The translations under genes were made by a program, and so were the position numbers. Below the pieces are notes generated by a model. It was not told where the DNA came from. It worked only from the letters and a program-made list of their open reading frames with translations, and did not search any database. Positions 35,950 to 44,569 of a stretch of 64,000 nucleotides of DNA are shown here, piece by piece (positions within the stretch are counted from its first letter, which is position 1; every line of letters begins with the position of its first letter). This DNA is from CAZXEU01 sp965207385 (GTDB lineage Bacteria; Bacteroidota; Rhodothermia; Rhodothermales; Bin80): NCBI GenBank assembly GCA_965207385.1, contig CBDBLZ010000021.1:744001-808000 (forward strand). The letters are read 5' to 3'.

Positions 35950-37182
35950 CTAGCCAAGGATCTCGTAGCCCAGGACAATCGGAGCCCCTGCCTCGTCCTT
36001 GGCAATGCCGTAAAGGCGTCCGCCTTTGACCATTCTCAGGTCAAAATGCGCTGGCAGGTCAGCCGTGCCGACAACCTGGCCTCGGGTGTCCACAAGATGC
36101 CAGGTTACGATTTCATGTCCTTCGTGTCCGTCACTTTCGATGGGCTTTAGCCACACCACTCCTTCGTCATCCACCACGAACGTTTCGTACGCCGGCCAAG
36201 TATCGTGGCGCTGCATGCCCGAGAGCCTTTCCCGCAGCCTGTCAGAAACCTGTTCAAGGGATGCCCTTCGCTCTGACCTGGTTGCCGCGCGGGCTGTCAG
36301 CCGGTGCATGAACTGGCGGTCTGCAGCGCCGTCCAGGCTGATTACAGAAATCTGTTCGGCCCCGTTCCATCCCCAATACACGGTGCGGCCGGGCCCCATG
36401 CGGATGGTGGAGGATCGTCCGAAAGGCAGACGCTCGGATCGCATGCCGCGTCCAGTACGGGAGACCGCCATTTCAGCCACTTCCGTCACAAGCACGGAGT
36501 CGGCGGCTGCCAAGCCGGCCCAGTTCACGCGCCTGACGACCGAGAAACGCCGTTCGTCTTCGGTGCCCGTGTCTCTCGTGCGCAGGTACCTGAAAACGAG
36601 TGACTCGGGCGTTACTCCGAGTAGCTCGGAAGCAAAGGCCGAATCCGTTCGCTGTATGCGCACCGTATAGGCAAGCTCGTACCGGTCCGGGTCATAGACC
36701 GTCAGCCGTTCCAACATAAAGTTGTCGTACACATACAGAGAGTCGCCCGCTCCGAAGAAAAGGTCCGAAATCTCATTGAAGTCCCCGGGCCCTTCGCCCG
36801 GACTCCCCATGGTTGACTGCAGCGTGCCATCCTCCGAGAACACGTAGATCCGTGTCTCCTGGACATCTGCGACCGCTACGGTGCCCGAATCACCGACGGC
36901 AAGCGCGGAGATCCGACCAAATACCGGAGCGCTGCCGTTGTCTTCTCCCAGGCGCAAGAACTCGACCAGTTGCAGCTTGGGCGAGTCCTGGCCAATGACC
37001 ACGGCGTGCATGGCCACGCCCTGCGAAGCCGTCAAGCAGCCGACCAGCGCAATCACGAGCATCCATTTGAACCTGCTCCGGTTTGCCCGCTGGAGTGCTT
37101 CGCGTGCGACGCCACTTCGGCCGGGCGCGTGGTGCCCCCGTTCTACGGAAATCGGGTTGGCAGTTTGCATGATCAGGTACAC
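35950..37182 (-). CDS. 6-bladed beta-propeller protein, exported
   Basis: A 410-residue protein; GTG at 37182 or ATG at 37170. A hydrophobic signal lies near 40-58 (M-L-V-I-A-L-V-G-C-L) after an unusually long basic N-region, so a start nearer to 37062 is possible. Propeller blades carry G-E-G-P-G-D-F-N-E, T-R-I-Y-V-F-S-E-D-G and the C-terminal Y-E-T-F-V-V-D-D-E-G-V-V-W-L-K. It belongs to the same group as the genes at 38787 and 40129 and to the remnant at 37279. Role unknown. The 235 bases beyond its 3' end (35715-35949) hold no gene. Confidence 0.8.
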   Translation of the reverse strand: MYLIMQTANPISVERGHHAPGRSGVAREALQRANRSRFKWMLVIALVGCLTASQGVAMHAVVIGQDSPKLQLVEFLRLGEDNGSAPVFGRISALAVGDSGTVAVADVQETRIYVFSEDGTLQSTMGSPGEGPGDFNEISDLFFGAGDSLYVYDNFMLERLTVYDPDRYELAYTVRIQRTDSAFASELLGVTPESLVFRYLRTRDTGTEDERRFSVVRRVNWAGLAAADSVLVTEVAEMAVSRTGRGMRSERLPFGRSSTIRMGPGRTVYWGWNGAEQISVISLDGAADRQFMHRLTARAATRSERRASLEQVSDRLRERLSGMQRHDTWPAYETFVVDDEGVVWLKPIESDGHEGHEIVTWHLVDTRGQVVGTADLPAHFDLRMVKGGRLYGIAKDEAGAPIVLGYEILG

Positions 37183-37278
37183 TGAATAGCGGTCAGGTTT
37201 GAGCGCGCCAAGAATTAAGGTGCTGTAACTGGCGAGCCGGTTGCCGGCTATGCGACTGGAACGTGACCTGGTACGCGA

Positions 37279-38187
37279 TCAGTTCCAGTCCATTTGAGCA
37301 GGCACGGCATAGAGCCTTCCAGCCCTTGCTACCTGCAGGCTGAATTGCACGGAAACGGCGAGCTGGCCGCGAACCCTGCTGTCGGAATCCACCGGGAGCC
37401 AGTACCTGCATCCACTCGTGCCAATCGGGTTGACGTTAAGCCACACGCGTTCAAGGTGATCCACCAAGAGTCTTTCGAACGCGGGTTTGGTCTCGTGGAA
37501 ATCTGCCTCCAGATCGCTGATTCCGTGGCTATCGGGCAGATCCTCCAGCCATGCATTCAGGTCGCTATCCTTGAAAGGAACAGGATCCCGTATGAGCATA
37601 ACGGGGCTTTCTGCAATCCGTCGGCTCCAGAGATTGAGATGTCTGCGGATTCATTCCATCCGGCGTACGGGTGCCCATACCGGTCCCTGCACACTATGTG
37701 GAGCCGGGCGAACGGCCTTGCCAGCGACAGAATGCGGGCGCCGGAGGAGATGGAAATCGGGGCATCTGAGTCTGTCAGCACAGCCACAGGCTTGGCTCCA
37801 GCAAGGCCATTGCGATCTACCATGAGTTCCCGGTTGGTGCCAAGCCAGATCCCGGAATGCTACCACAATGGAAGCATGTAGCTGAACGCAAGGCACTCCG
37901 GTCTGGCCCCAATGAAGCTGGACGGGGCATAATGAGAAGTGCTTGGCATTGCAACAGCGTAGGAAAACTCCAGCTTTTCGGGCTCAAGAACATAGAGGAA
38001 ATCGCCGGGTCATGGCTCTCGGCCAACGCCTGAGAACCATTAAATCTTTGCGCCCCGAGAGATCGAGACCGACCCACAGGGATTCAGGATCTGATACCAA
38101 TGCCCGGGGGCCGACCTTAACGGCTAGGCTTGCTGGTAGGCCGAGGTTCAATCTCCGGCGCATCTGCCGGACTTTCCTCGCTTCCAC
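37279..38187 (-). pseudogene. Decayed 6-bladed beta-propeller gene
   Basis: This 1.1-kb gap has no intact gene, yet successive minus-strand frames carry family fragments. At 37599-37279 a frame reads P-A-F-E-R-L-L-V-D-H-L-E-R-V-W-L-N and A-R-A-G-R-L-Y-A-V, matching the C-terminal end of the propeller at 35950 (P-A-Y-E-T-F-V-V-D-D-E-G-V-V-W-L-K and V-K-G-G-R-L-Y-G-I). Frames at 37823-37557 and 38187-37984 (D-P-E-S-L-W-V-G) look like earlier blades, but with less support. Frames change at least twice, so the gene is broken. Best read as a dead paralogue of its neighbours. Confidence 0.55.
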
Positions 38188-38274
38188 ACAGGGATCCGCT
38201 TCTGCGCAGCAGCGGTCATCATCTACCCTGCCGACAACTTGAGCAACGGCCGAACGAGCCGGCTTGGGCCACCC

Positions 38275-38655
38275 CTAGTTGAGCAATACATGGTTATCCT
38301 GCAGGCCCGAAAGCTTGAGCTTCCAGACATCAGGCCTGAATCCGACCAGCACCGGCGCGCTATCCAATTCGACCACCGGACGGCGAATCAGCATGGGGTC
38401 CTTTGCGAAGGCACGGGCCCATTCAGCATCCGTCCATTGCTTTCTGGAGTCCGGAAGCGAGCGGTACGCACGTCCGCTGGTGTTTCGAAGCGGCGGGCAT
38501 CCCAGTACCTGAATCCAATCACGAATCCGCTCCAGGCCAGGCGGAGTCGCCCTGATGTCCACCCAGTCGTGTGCCAATCCCGCCGCAGCAAGCCATCGCC
38601 GGGCCTTCTTGACTGTGCCGCAAGTCGGAATACCAAATACGGTTAATCTTGGCAT
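38275..38655 (-). CDS. ArsC/Spx-family protein (YffB-like)
   Basis: A 126-residue thioredoxin-fold protein. The start at 38655 gives M-P-R-L-T-V-F-G-I-P-T-C-G-T-V-K-K-A with the single N-terminal Cys of the YffB/ArsC-like branch (no CxxC, so unlike Spx of Firmicutes). D-W-V-D-I-R-A-T-P-P, N-T-S-G and the C-terminal P-M-L-I-R-R-P-V-V are family marks. These proteins are thought to use glutathione or another thiol; arsenate reduction is not assured. A longer frame to 38718 is possible but does not match the family start. It stands alone between propeller genes. Confidence 0.88.
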   Translation of the reverse strand: MPRLTVFGIPTCGTVKKARRWLAAAGLAHDWVDIRATPPGLERIRDWIQVLGCPPLRNTSGRAYRSLPDSRKQWTDAEWARAFAKDPMLIRRPVVELDSAPVLVGFRPDVWKLKLSGLQDNHVLLN

Positions 38656-38786
38656 GAATCCGAATTCGATGGGGACGCCTGGGACTACACCTGATTGCGG
38701 AAAATAATCCACTCGCAACTGAATCGTCGAAACTGCCAGCAGATTCGGCCTCCAGCGACCTCGTCACTGCGGCCTGGCTTACGGCG

Positions 38787-39953
38787 TCAATGCGCTGCCG
38801 CGGGCTTACGGAATGCTCCGGTATCGTAGACAATGAGTTGGGGGAACTTCTCGTTTGCCTGCGCTACGACGCGGGATGAGTCCACGGCGAGCACGACCTT
38901 GTCTGTCCACCCGAGGTACGTGCCTCGCCCCAGTGCCGCATGGATCCGGAACAGATGCCACCGGGCACCTTCCACGCCGGGCGTGGTGCCCTCGGTTCTG
39001 TACTGCACAACGAAGTGGTCCGGCCCATCCACCATAGCCGAGGTGAACTCGCTACGGTCGGGGTCCCGCATCCATGCAACCGATCTTGACCGGGGATCAG
39101 TGGCTCCTTCCATGACATCGACGATCAGCTGCTGCGGCTCAAAATCCGGAAACCCGATCCGCCAAAGCACTTCCCCGTTTGCGGAATAGCCCGTGACGGC
39201 TGGTATCGTCGCCATCAGGCTCAGGACTACGCCGGACTGCTCGTTGCACGCCAGCTTTGCCCTTCCGTGCATCTCCCACCGCGCTATGAATTCCGGGTGA
39301 TTGTACGGATCCTGGAAGGAGAATTCGTACTCGCCGCCGAGGGTATACCGGTGAATCACTCCGTCCTTGCTTCCCGAGAGGCCGTGAATGAAGACCCGTT
39401 CGCCGATGATGCAGATGTCGCTGTAGCCCGTAGCCTGAAACGAGGAAGCAAGCTCGTAGCCGGATGCCCGCCTGCGGAAGACATGAACGCGGCCCCAGTC
39501 CAGCACTCCAAGCAGAGAGGAGCCGGGCGCGTAGTCCAGACTTGTAGGCTGCCGAAATTCTCCAGGGCCCGCTCCGGCGCCACCGATAGTGTAGTCAGCC
39601 ACTCCGCGTTGATCATAGGCGCGAAGTTCAAGGGTGGGGGAGCGTAAAGAGGCATCCAGGAGCAGGATCTCTCCTTGCGCTCCGGTGGCTACGTCCCGTA
39701 TGTAGCCGATTACCTCCTCCGGCGGGCCGTTTTCGATTCCGATCGAACGGCTTGGATAGGCGGACAGGTCGATGAATGTATCCTCCTCATGGCCGAAAAG
39801 ATGCCGTTCTTCTGTTATGACAGGGATGTTGTCGGCAGTGGGATGCACGGATTTTCCGGGTGCCCCGGCGTCGCCGTTGTCCGCGCTGCATCCCGCGCCG
39901 GCGAGCGCCAGAAGCGCGACGAAAGCAAGCCTGGCAAGCGGAAAGGTCTTCAT
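38787..39953 (-). CDS. 6-bladed beta-propeller lipoprotein
   Basis: A 388-residue protein. The start at 39953 gives a lipoprotein signal ending A-G-A-G-C-S; the frame continues upstream to 40370 but overlaps the neighbour and lacks sense. Blades contain I-G-G-A-G-A-G-P-G-E-F-R-Q-P, K-D-G-V-I-H-R-Y-T-L-G-G-E-Y-E and G-P-D-H-F-V-V-Q-Y. It is a tandem paralogue of the gene at 40129, with the same blade order and the same C-terminal G-x-G-T-Y-L-G-W-T. Probably displayed on the outer membrane; ligand unknown. The 175-base gap to its neighbour (39954-40128) has no gene. Confidence 0.83.
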   Translation of the reverse strand: MKTFPLARLAFVALLALAGAGCSADNGDAGAPGKSVHPTADNIPVITEERHLFGHEEDTFIDLSAYPSRSIGIENGPPEEVIGYIRDVATGAQGEILLLDASLRSPTLELRAYDQRGVADYTIGGAGAGPGEFRQPTSLDYAPGSSLLGVLDWGRVHVFRRRASGYELASSFQATGYSDICIIGERVFIHGLSGSKDGVIHRYTLGGEYEFSFQDPYNHPEFIARWEMHGRAKLACNEQSGVVLSLMATIPAVTGYSANGEVLWRIGFPDFEPQQLIVDVMEGATDPRSRSVAWMRDPDRSEFTSAMVDGPDHFVVQYRTEGTTPGVEGARWHLFRIHAALGRGTYLGWTDKVVLAVDSSRVVAQANEKFPQLIVYDTGAFRKPAAAH

Positions 39954-40128
39954 CAGGCTCCAGGACCAATTCGTGTATGCATCGGACTCATCCGAATCCG
40001 CAAGTGCTGTGACAAAGCCGGTGGCCGTAGCCTCTTCTGATCGCGATACCCGAGCGCGAGCGCAATAACGCGGTGCTTCCCCGGGTATTGAACGCCCCGC
40101 GCATGACCGCGCTCCAGGATTCATGCGG

Positions 40129-41364
40129 CTATTGACCAGAATTCCCGGAGCTTTGGCTTGGCGGTCCGCCCCGCTCTGTACTACGCGTGGCAACCCAGCC
40201 CAGTGGTCCCATGCGTTCATAAACGGCAAACTGAGGGTGACGGGTATTGGAGCGCGCAACAACAAGGCCCGGAGCCGATGCCAGTACGGATTCCGCCGTC
40301 CAGCCCAGGTAGGTGCCCTCACCAGTCCGGGCATGCAAGCGGTACAAATGGTGCCGGGACGGCACATCATCGGAGTGGTCCATCTCTGTGGTATACTGCA
40401 CTATGAAATGGTCGGGACCGTCTTCGAAAAGAGACGAGAAGATGCTCGTGCCCGGGCGATTGTGATAGATTGAGTTCATGGTCAGATAAACGCCATCTGT
40501 CACGCTGCTTTCAAGCGTAAATGTCGCCGGGTCAAAATCGGCGAAGCGCGCACGCCATAGTTCGTTGCCGTCTTCGGAGTAGGCCATCATCGCGGGAACG
40601 CGCTTTCGAACGAATCCGACAACGCCGTGCCGACTACTGCAAGCCAGCAAGGCTTCTACCGACAGGTCGCTGCGAGCGAAGGCGTTGGGATCGTCGTAGG
40701 GCTCCCCGAAGGAGACTTCGTAGGCGCCGCCCAGCGAAAACTTGTGTATGACGCCATCGCGGTCCGGCGAATTTCCCAGAACGTAGGCGTGTGCCTCCGT
40801 GGCGCACATGTCTCTTGCCCCGAGGGCCTCAAATGTGCCATCGTACCTGTAGGCTCCGTTGATGCGCCGAAAGACCTCCAGGCTCGGGTTGTCCAGCACC
40901 AGCAGAAGCTCGCCGCCGCGCCCAAGCGCGAGCGCCTCCGGCAGCCGGAATTCTCCCGGTCCATTTCCGGCGCTGCCGATAGTCGCGATGTGGGCGCCTC
41001 CCGCACCGAACTGGTAGATCGCACGTGTCCCGGAGTGCAGGTGGGCGTCCAGCACAAAGACGTGGCCCAGCCTGCCAGCGGCCAAATCCGCAATGGATCC
41101 AAACGCCTCGTGCGGAGCGCCCTCCACGCTGCCGATGACCTCATGAGGTAGTGCGAAGAGATCTATGAACCTGTTCCCCGCATCCTCTTCATGCATCGCT
41201 CGGTACCGGTCATCATCCTCGGAAGGAAGATTCCGTGGCGTGGGATGCACGGTCGCCGGCGCAAGCATGATTACCGGCTCTGCATCCCTTTCGCCGCTGC
41301 ATCCCGTCGCCAGAACGGCGAGTCCGGCTAGTAGCGCGAACGAACAATGCCTGAAGTGTCTCAT
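40129..41364 (-). CDS. 6-bladed beta-propeller lipoprotein (tandem paralogue)
   Basis: A 411-residue protein. The signal peptide ends V-L-A-T-G-C-S (lipobox at ~19-22). Shared blades with the downstream gene: G-S-A-G-N-G-P-G-E-F-R-L-P, R-D-G-V-I-H-K-F-S-L-G-G-A-Y-E and G-P-D-H-F-I-V-Q-Y, then G-E-G-T-Y-L-G-W-T. The last ~25 residues are low-complexity (G-G-P-P-S-Q-S-S-G) and absent from the sister, so this end may be a recent extension. Gene duplication in place is the simplest history. The 198 bases upstream contain no other gene. Confidence 0.83.
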   Translation of the reverse strand: MRHFRHCSFALLAGLAVLATGCSGERDAEPVIMLAPATVHPTPRNLPSEDDDRYRAMHEEDAGNRFIDLFALPHEVIGSVEGAPHEAFGSIADLAAGRLGHVFVLDAHLHSGTRAIYQFGAGGAHIATIGSAGNGPGEFRLPEALALGRGGELLLVLDNPSLEVFRRINGAYRYDGTFEALGARDMCATEAHAYVLGNSPDRDGVIHKFSLGGAYEVSFGEPYDDPNAFARSDLSVEALLACSSRHGVVGFVRKRVPAMMAYSEDGNELWRARFADFDPATFTLESSVTDGVYLTMNSIYHNRPGTSIFSSLFEDGPDHFIVQYTTEMDHSDDVPSRHHLYRLHARTGEGTYLGWTAESVLASAPGLVVARSNTRHPQFAVYERMGPLGWVATRSTERGGPPSQSSGNSGQ

Positions 41365-41562
41365 GAGTTCGAAGCAATGCTGCCTTTCTGAAGGCTATTC
41401 GGTCCCGGCGTTTGCGCTCTCGGTGCCGGTCATGAGCGCTGCCCGCATTGCGGTGCCGCGCTAGCAACTGGCCGCCGAGGGGCTGTTCCTGGCGGGCCGG
41501 GCCCGTTGTGGCCATAACGCAAGAATTGGGCCAAAAGCCGCCTGCGCGCGAAGGGCGACCGG

Positions 41563-42711
41563 TCACGCCGGCGCCGGCAGCCCCGTCGCGGGATCAACTC
41601 GAATGCTCAAGCTACCCTTCAGCAATGCCTCGAGCTCTTTTCCCGCAAACTCCCATCGCCAGCCCCGGGTAAGAAGCTGGTCCTTTTCGCGTTTGTTAGT
41701 GGCGAAAGCGCTGATGTCAGATCTGGCTGCCACCAGGGCCGGATCCACACCGCTTGCCAGGCCCTTTCCGGTAACATAGGCTTCCAGCAAGGCGGTACGG
41801 GCCAGATGTGCACGGTCGGCCGGGCGGGCCGCAGGGGCGGCCGGTAAATTCTCCTCGCGGGTGGCAAACGCCATCGAAACGGCCTCAACGATGGCTTTTC
41901 CGTGCATTCTTCGCGGCCGGTCGCCCAATTGGCGAATCCCGGAAAGCGCATTCAGTGTCCTCGGCGAACGCCTGGCGATTGTCAGCAACGTCTTGTCCGC
42001 GAGTACGTGAGAACGGGGAAGATTGCGGCTCCTGGCCGCTTCCTCCCGCCAGGCGGCCACGTAGCGAAGAACCTCACGTTGGCGACCATTCAGTCGTGTC
42101 ATGCCGCCAACACGGTGGAAGTACTCGTAGGGATCAGTTTCAGTAATGTTGGCCTCAGCTGCGCAAGCGGCCATTTCTTCCGCCATCCAGTGCTCTCGTC
42201 CCTGGTCGCGGGCCATTGCCCGGATCTTGTGCATGGCCTGTACCAGGTAGCGTACATCGTCCTGAGCATATTCCAGCTGCGCATCTGAAAGCGGGCGCCT
42301 TAGCCAGTCTGAACGGGACTCCGTTTTTGACAGTTGGATCTCCAGCAACCGCTTCAGCAGATTCTGCAGTGACAGGGTGGATTCCAGGCCGATGAAGCCC
42401 GCCGCCCGCTGGATATCAAATATGTTCTGCGGGACTGCTCCTGTTTCCCTGTGCAGAATGCGCAAGTCGTGAGACGCATCGTGCAGAACCTTTACCGTTG
42501 CAGGATTCTCCAGGAGTACTTGGAGCGGGCTCAGGTCCCTCGTCCGCACGGCGTCGATAACGCAGGCATCCCCGTCCGGCAATCCCAATTGGACCAGCGA
42601 GAGCACCGGGTAATACGTACGTTCCCATACAAACTCGGTATCAATCGCCACGCTGCCTGCATCAAGCGCGTCCGTAACGGCCGCGTCCAATGCTTCCGCT
42701 GTCTCTATCAT
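41563..42711 (-). CDS. rnd: Ribonuclease D
   Basis: A 382-residue 3'-5' exoribonuclease that trims tRNA and other structured RNA ends. The DEDDy exonuclease domain comes first: D24-T-E26-F, H-D-A-S-H-D-L, and Y-A-Q-D-D-V-R-Y-L with the Tyr and last Asp. An HRDC domain follows (~210-290, L-N-G-R-Q-R-E-V-L-R and L-P-R-S-H-V-L-A-D), and a second helical HRDC-like part at the C-terminus. Length is normal. The start at 42711 (M-I-E-T-A-E-A-L) fits the family; an ATG 13 codons earlier is possible. Transcribed alone, divergent from the ferredoxin gene. Confidence 0.92.
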   Translation of the reverse strand: MIETAEALDAAVTDALDAGSVAIDTEFVWERTYYPVLSLVQLGLPDGDACVIDAVRTRDLSPLQVLLENPATVKVLHDASHDLRILHRETGAVPQNIFDIQRAAGFIGLESTLSLQNLLKRLLEIQLSKTESRSDWLRRPLSDAQLEYAQDDVRYLVQAMHKIRAMARDQGREHWMAEEMAACAAEANITETDPYEYFHRVGGMTRLNGRQREVLRYVAAWREEAARSRNLPRSHVLADKTLLTIARRSPRTLNALSGIRQLGDRPRRMHGKAIVEAVSMAFATREENLPAAPAARPADRAHLARTALLEAYVTGKGLASGVDPALVAARSDISAFATNKREKDQLLTRGWRWEFAGKELEALLKGSLSIRVDPATGLPAPA

Positions 42712-42880
42712 GCCGTCGAATATACACGTAGCAGACGGTTGCTGCTGCACTCAAACAATGGGCTCTTGCCGCAGCGACGGATCCGGAACATTTGGCCGCG
42801 CCGGACCCGGCTATGCGTTCGCGCATTGAACGGCTCACAACTCGCCGCCTGTCTATACCGCCACCAGGACGAAGCTCGTA

Positions 42881-43222
42881 ATGCCTTACGTTGTTGCGGA
42901 GCCCTGCATCAATTGCAAGCACACAGATTGCGTCGAAGTCTGTCCTGTGGACTGCTTCTATGAAGGGCCCAATTTTCTCGTCATCCATCCGGATGAGTGC
43001 ATCGATTGCAATGCCTGCGTTCCCGTCTGTCCGGTAGAGGCCATTTATCCGGATGACGAACTACCGGAGGAATGGGAGCATTACACGCAGTGGAACGAAT
43101 ACCTGGCGGAGAAATGGCAGGAGAAGGGCTACAACATCGTGGACCGCCAGGATCCGTTGCCCGAGGCTGAGCTCTGGAAGGAAAAGCCCAAGACAGAGGA
43201 AGACATCCTCGACTGGGAATGA
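42881..43222 (+). CDS. fdxA: 7Fe ferredoxin ([3Fe-4S][4Fe-4S]), FdxA type
   Basis: A 113-residue electron carrier. The Cys pattern equals Azotobacter ferredoxin I shifted by one: Cys9, 12, 17, 21, 25 and 40, 43, 46, 50. By that homology Cys9, 17 and 50 hold the [3Fe-4S] cluster and Cys21, 40, 43, 46 the [4Fe-4S] cluster. The long acidic C-terminal tail with W-E-H-Y-T-Q-W-N is standard for the family. It is a plausible partner for the FprA-type reductase at the left edge. The stop is one base from the convergent ahcY stop. Confidence 0.93.
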   Translation: MPYVVAEPCINCKHTDCVEVCPVDCFYEGPNFLVIHPDECIDCNACVPVCPVEAIYPDDELPEEWEHYTQWNEYLAEKWQEKGYNIVDRQDPLPEAELWKEKPKTEEDILDWE

Positions 43223-43223
43223 C

Positions 43224-44510
43224 CTACGTTCCAGCCGAGTAGTCCGTGGCGTATGCCACCTGGTCTTCGGTCAGCGTATCAATGGCCAGTCCCATCGTTG
43301 CCAGCTTCAGGCTGGCAATACGCTGATCAATCTCTTCCGGCAGGTCTATGACGGAATTGGGCAATTCCACCCCGCTCTCGCGGGCCTGAATGAGATGCAG
43401 ATGGGCCATGAACTGATTCGCAAAGCTCATGTCCATGACCTCGGAGGGGTGTCCCTCCGCTGCTGCCAGGTTTACTAGCCGGCCATCCGCCAGGACATAG
43501 ATCTTCTTGCCGCCCACGAGCGTGTATTCGCGGTTGTCGGGGCGAATCAGGCGACTAGACCGGGAAATCGACTCCAGCTCTGAAAGGCACAGCTCCACGT
43601 CATAGTGTCCTGTGTTGCATACGATGGCGCCGTCCTTCATGGCTTCAAAGTGGCTACCGCGAATGATATCCTTCATTCCGGTGGCAGTGACGAAAATGTC
43701 GCCTGTCCGTGCCGCCTTCTCCATGGGCATTACATGCATGCCCTCCAGCGTAGCCTTGAGTGCTGCCGTGGGCTTAACTTCGGTTACGATGACGTTTGCA
43801 CCAAGTCCCTTGGCCCGCATGGCCACGCCTCTTCCGCAGTGTCCGTAGCCGGCCACTACAAAGTTCTTGCCCGCAACCAGCACGGAGGTTGCGCGCAGGA
43901 TTCCGTCTAGCGTGCTTTGTCCGGTGCCATACACATTGTCGAAGTCCCATTTTGTCTCGGCATCGTTGACCGCCAGGACGGGATACAATAGTTTGCCATC
44001 AGAGGCCATCGCCCGCAGGCGCTGGACGCCCGTGGTGGTCTCTTCACTGCCGCCTATGATGTGGGTTGCCAGATGTGGAAACCTATGGTGCACCGTAAAG
44101 ATGAGATCTGCGCCATCATCCAGCGTCAAGTGTGGAGGGTCGTCAATTGTTCGGTCGATGCTCCAGTAGAAGTCTTCTACGCTCTGGCCGTACCAGGCAT
44201 AGATCTCGATTCCGGCCTTAGCCAGAGCTGCTGCCACGCTGTCGTTTGTGGACAGCGGATTACATCCGCTCCAGGCGACTTTTGCACCGCACGCGGCGAA
44301 CGTCTCCACCAGGACAGCAGTCTCCTTGGTAACGTGGAGACACCCGGTGATCTTGTAGCCTTCAAAGGGTCTGGTCTGAGCATATGCCTCTCGCAGCTGG
44401 GCCAGCACCGGCATTCTGCTTTCGGCCCACTCAATCCGCATTCGGCCTGCTTCGGCAAGACCGAGATCCCGAACCTTGTAACGTCCCTCCAGATGGTCCA
44501 TGGCGATCAA
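43224..44510 (-). CDS. ahcY: Adenosylhomocysteinase (SAH hydrolase)
   Basis: A 428-residue enzyme that splits S-adenosylhomocysteine into adenosine and homocysteine, clearing the product of SAM-dependent methylation. Key parts: G-C-L-H-V-T-K-E-T-A, W-S-G-C-N-P-L-S-T-N-D, N-D-A-E-T-K, and the NAD-binding loop V-A-G-Y-G-H-C-G-R-G. The C-terminus ends D-Y-S-A-G-T instead of the D-H-Y-R-Y tail of the longer bacterial and eukaryotic type, so this is the short form also seen in Thermotoga and archaea. It lies downstream of the M36 protease gene (59-base gap), and metK is the gene before that, all on the minus strand. Confidence 0.96.
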   Translation of the reverse strand: MIAMDHLEGRYKVRDLGLAEAGRMRIEWAESRMPVLAQLREAYAQTRPFEGYKITGCLHVTKETAVLVETFAACGAKVAWSGCNPLSTNDSVAAALAKAGIEIYAWYGQSVEDFYWSIDRTIDDPPHLTLDDGADLIFTVHHRFPHLATHIIGGSEETTTGVQRLRAMASDGKLLYPVLAVNDAETKWDFDNVYGTGQSTLDGILRATSVLVAGKNFVVAGYGHCGRGVAMRAKGLGANVIVTEVKPTAALKATLEGMHVMPMEKAARTGDIFVTATGMKDIIRGSHFEAMKDGAIVCNTGHYDVELCLSELESISRSSRLIRPDNREYTLVGGKKIYVLADGRLVNLAAAEGHPSEVMDMSFANQFMAHLHLIQARESGVELPNSVIDLPEEIDQRIASLKLATMGLAIDTLTEDQVAYATDYSAGT

Positions 44511-44569
44511 ATTCAGATGGTCACAAAAGGCGCGTTGGTACTCTCGATGAACCTTGACGTTTCTGCACC

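Noticed and set aside
38656..40370. N-terminal extensions of the ArsC-like and propeller genes
   Set aside because: The longer frames overlap neighbours or non-coding sequence and lack family similarity; the chosen starts give the thioredoxin-fold motif or a lipobox directly.
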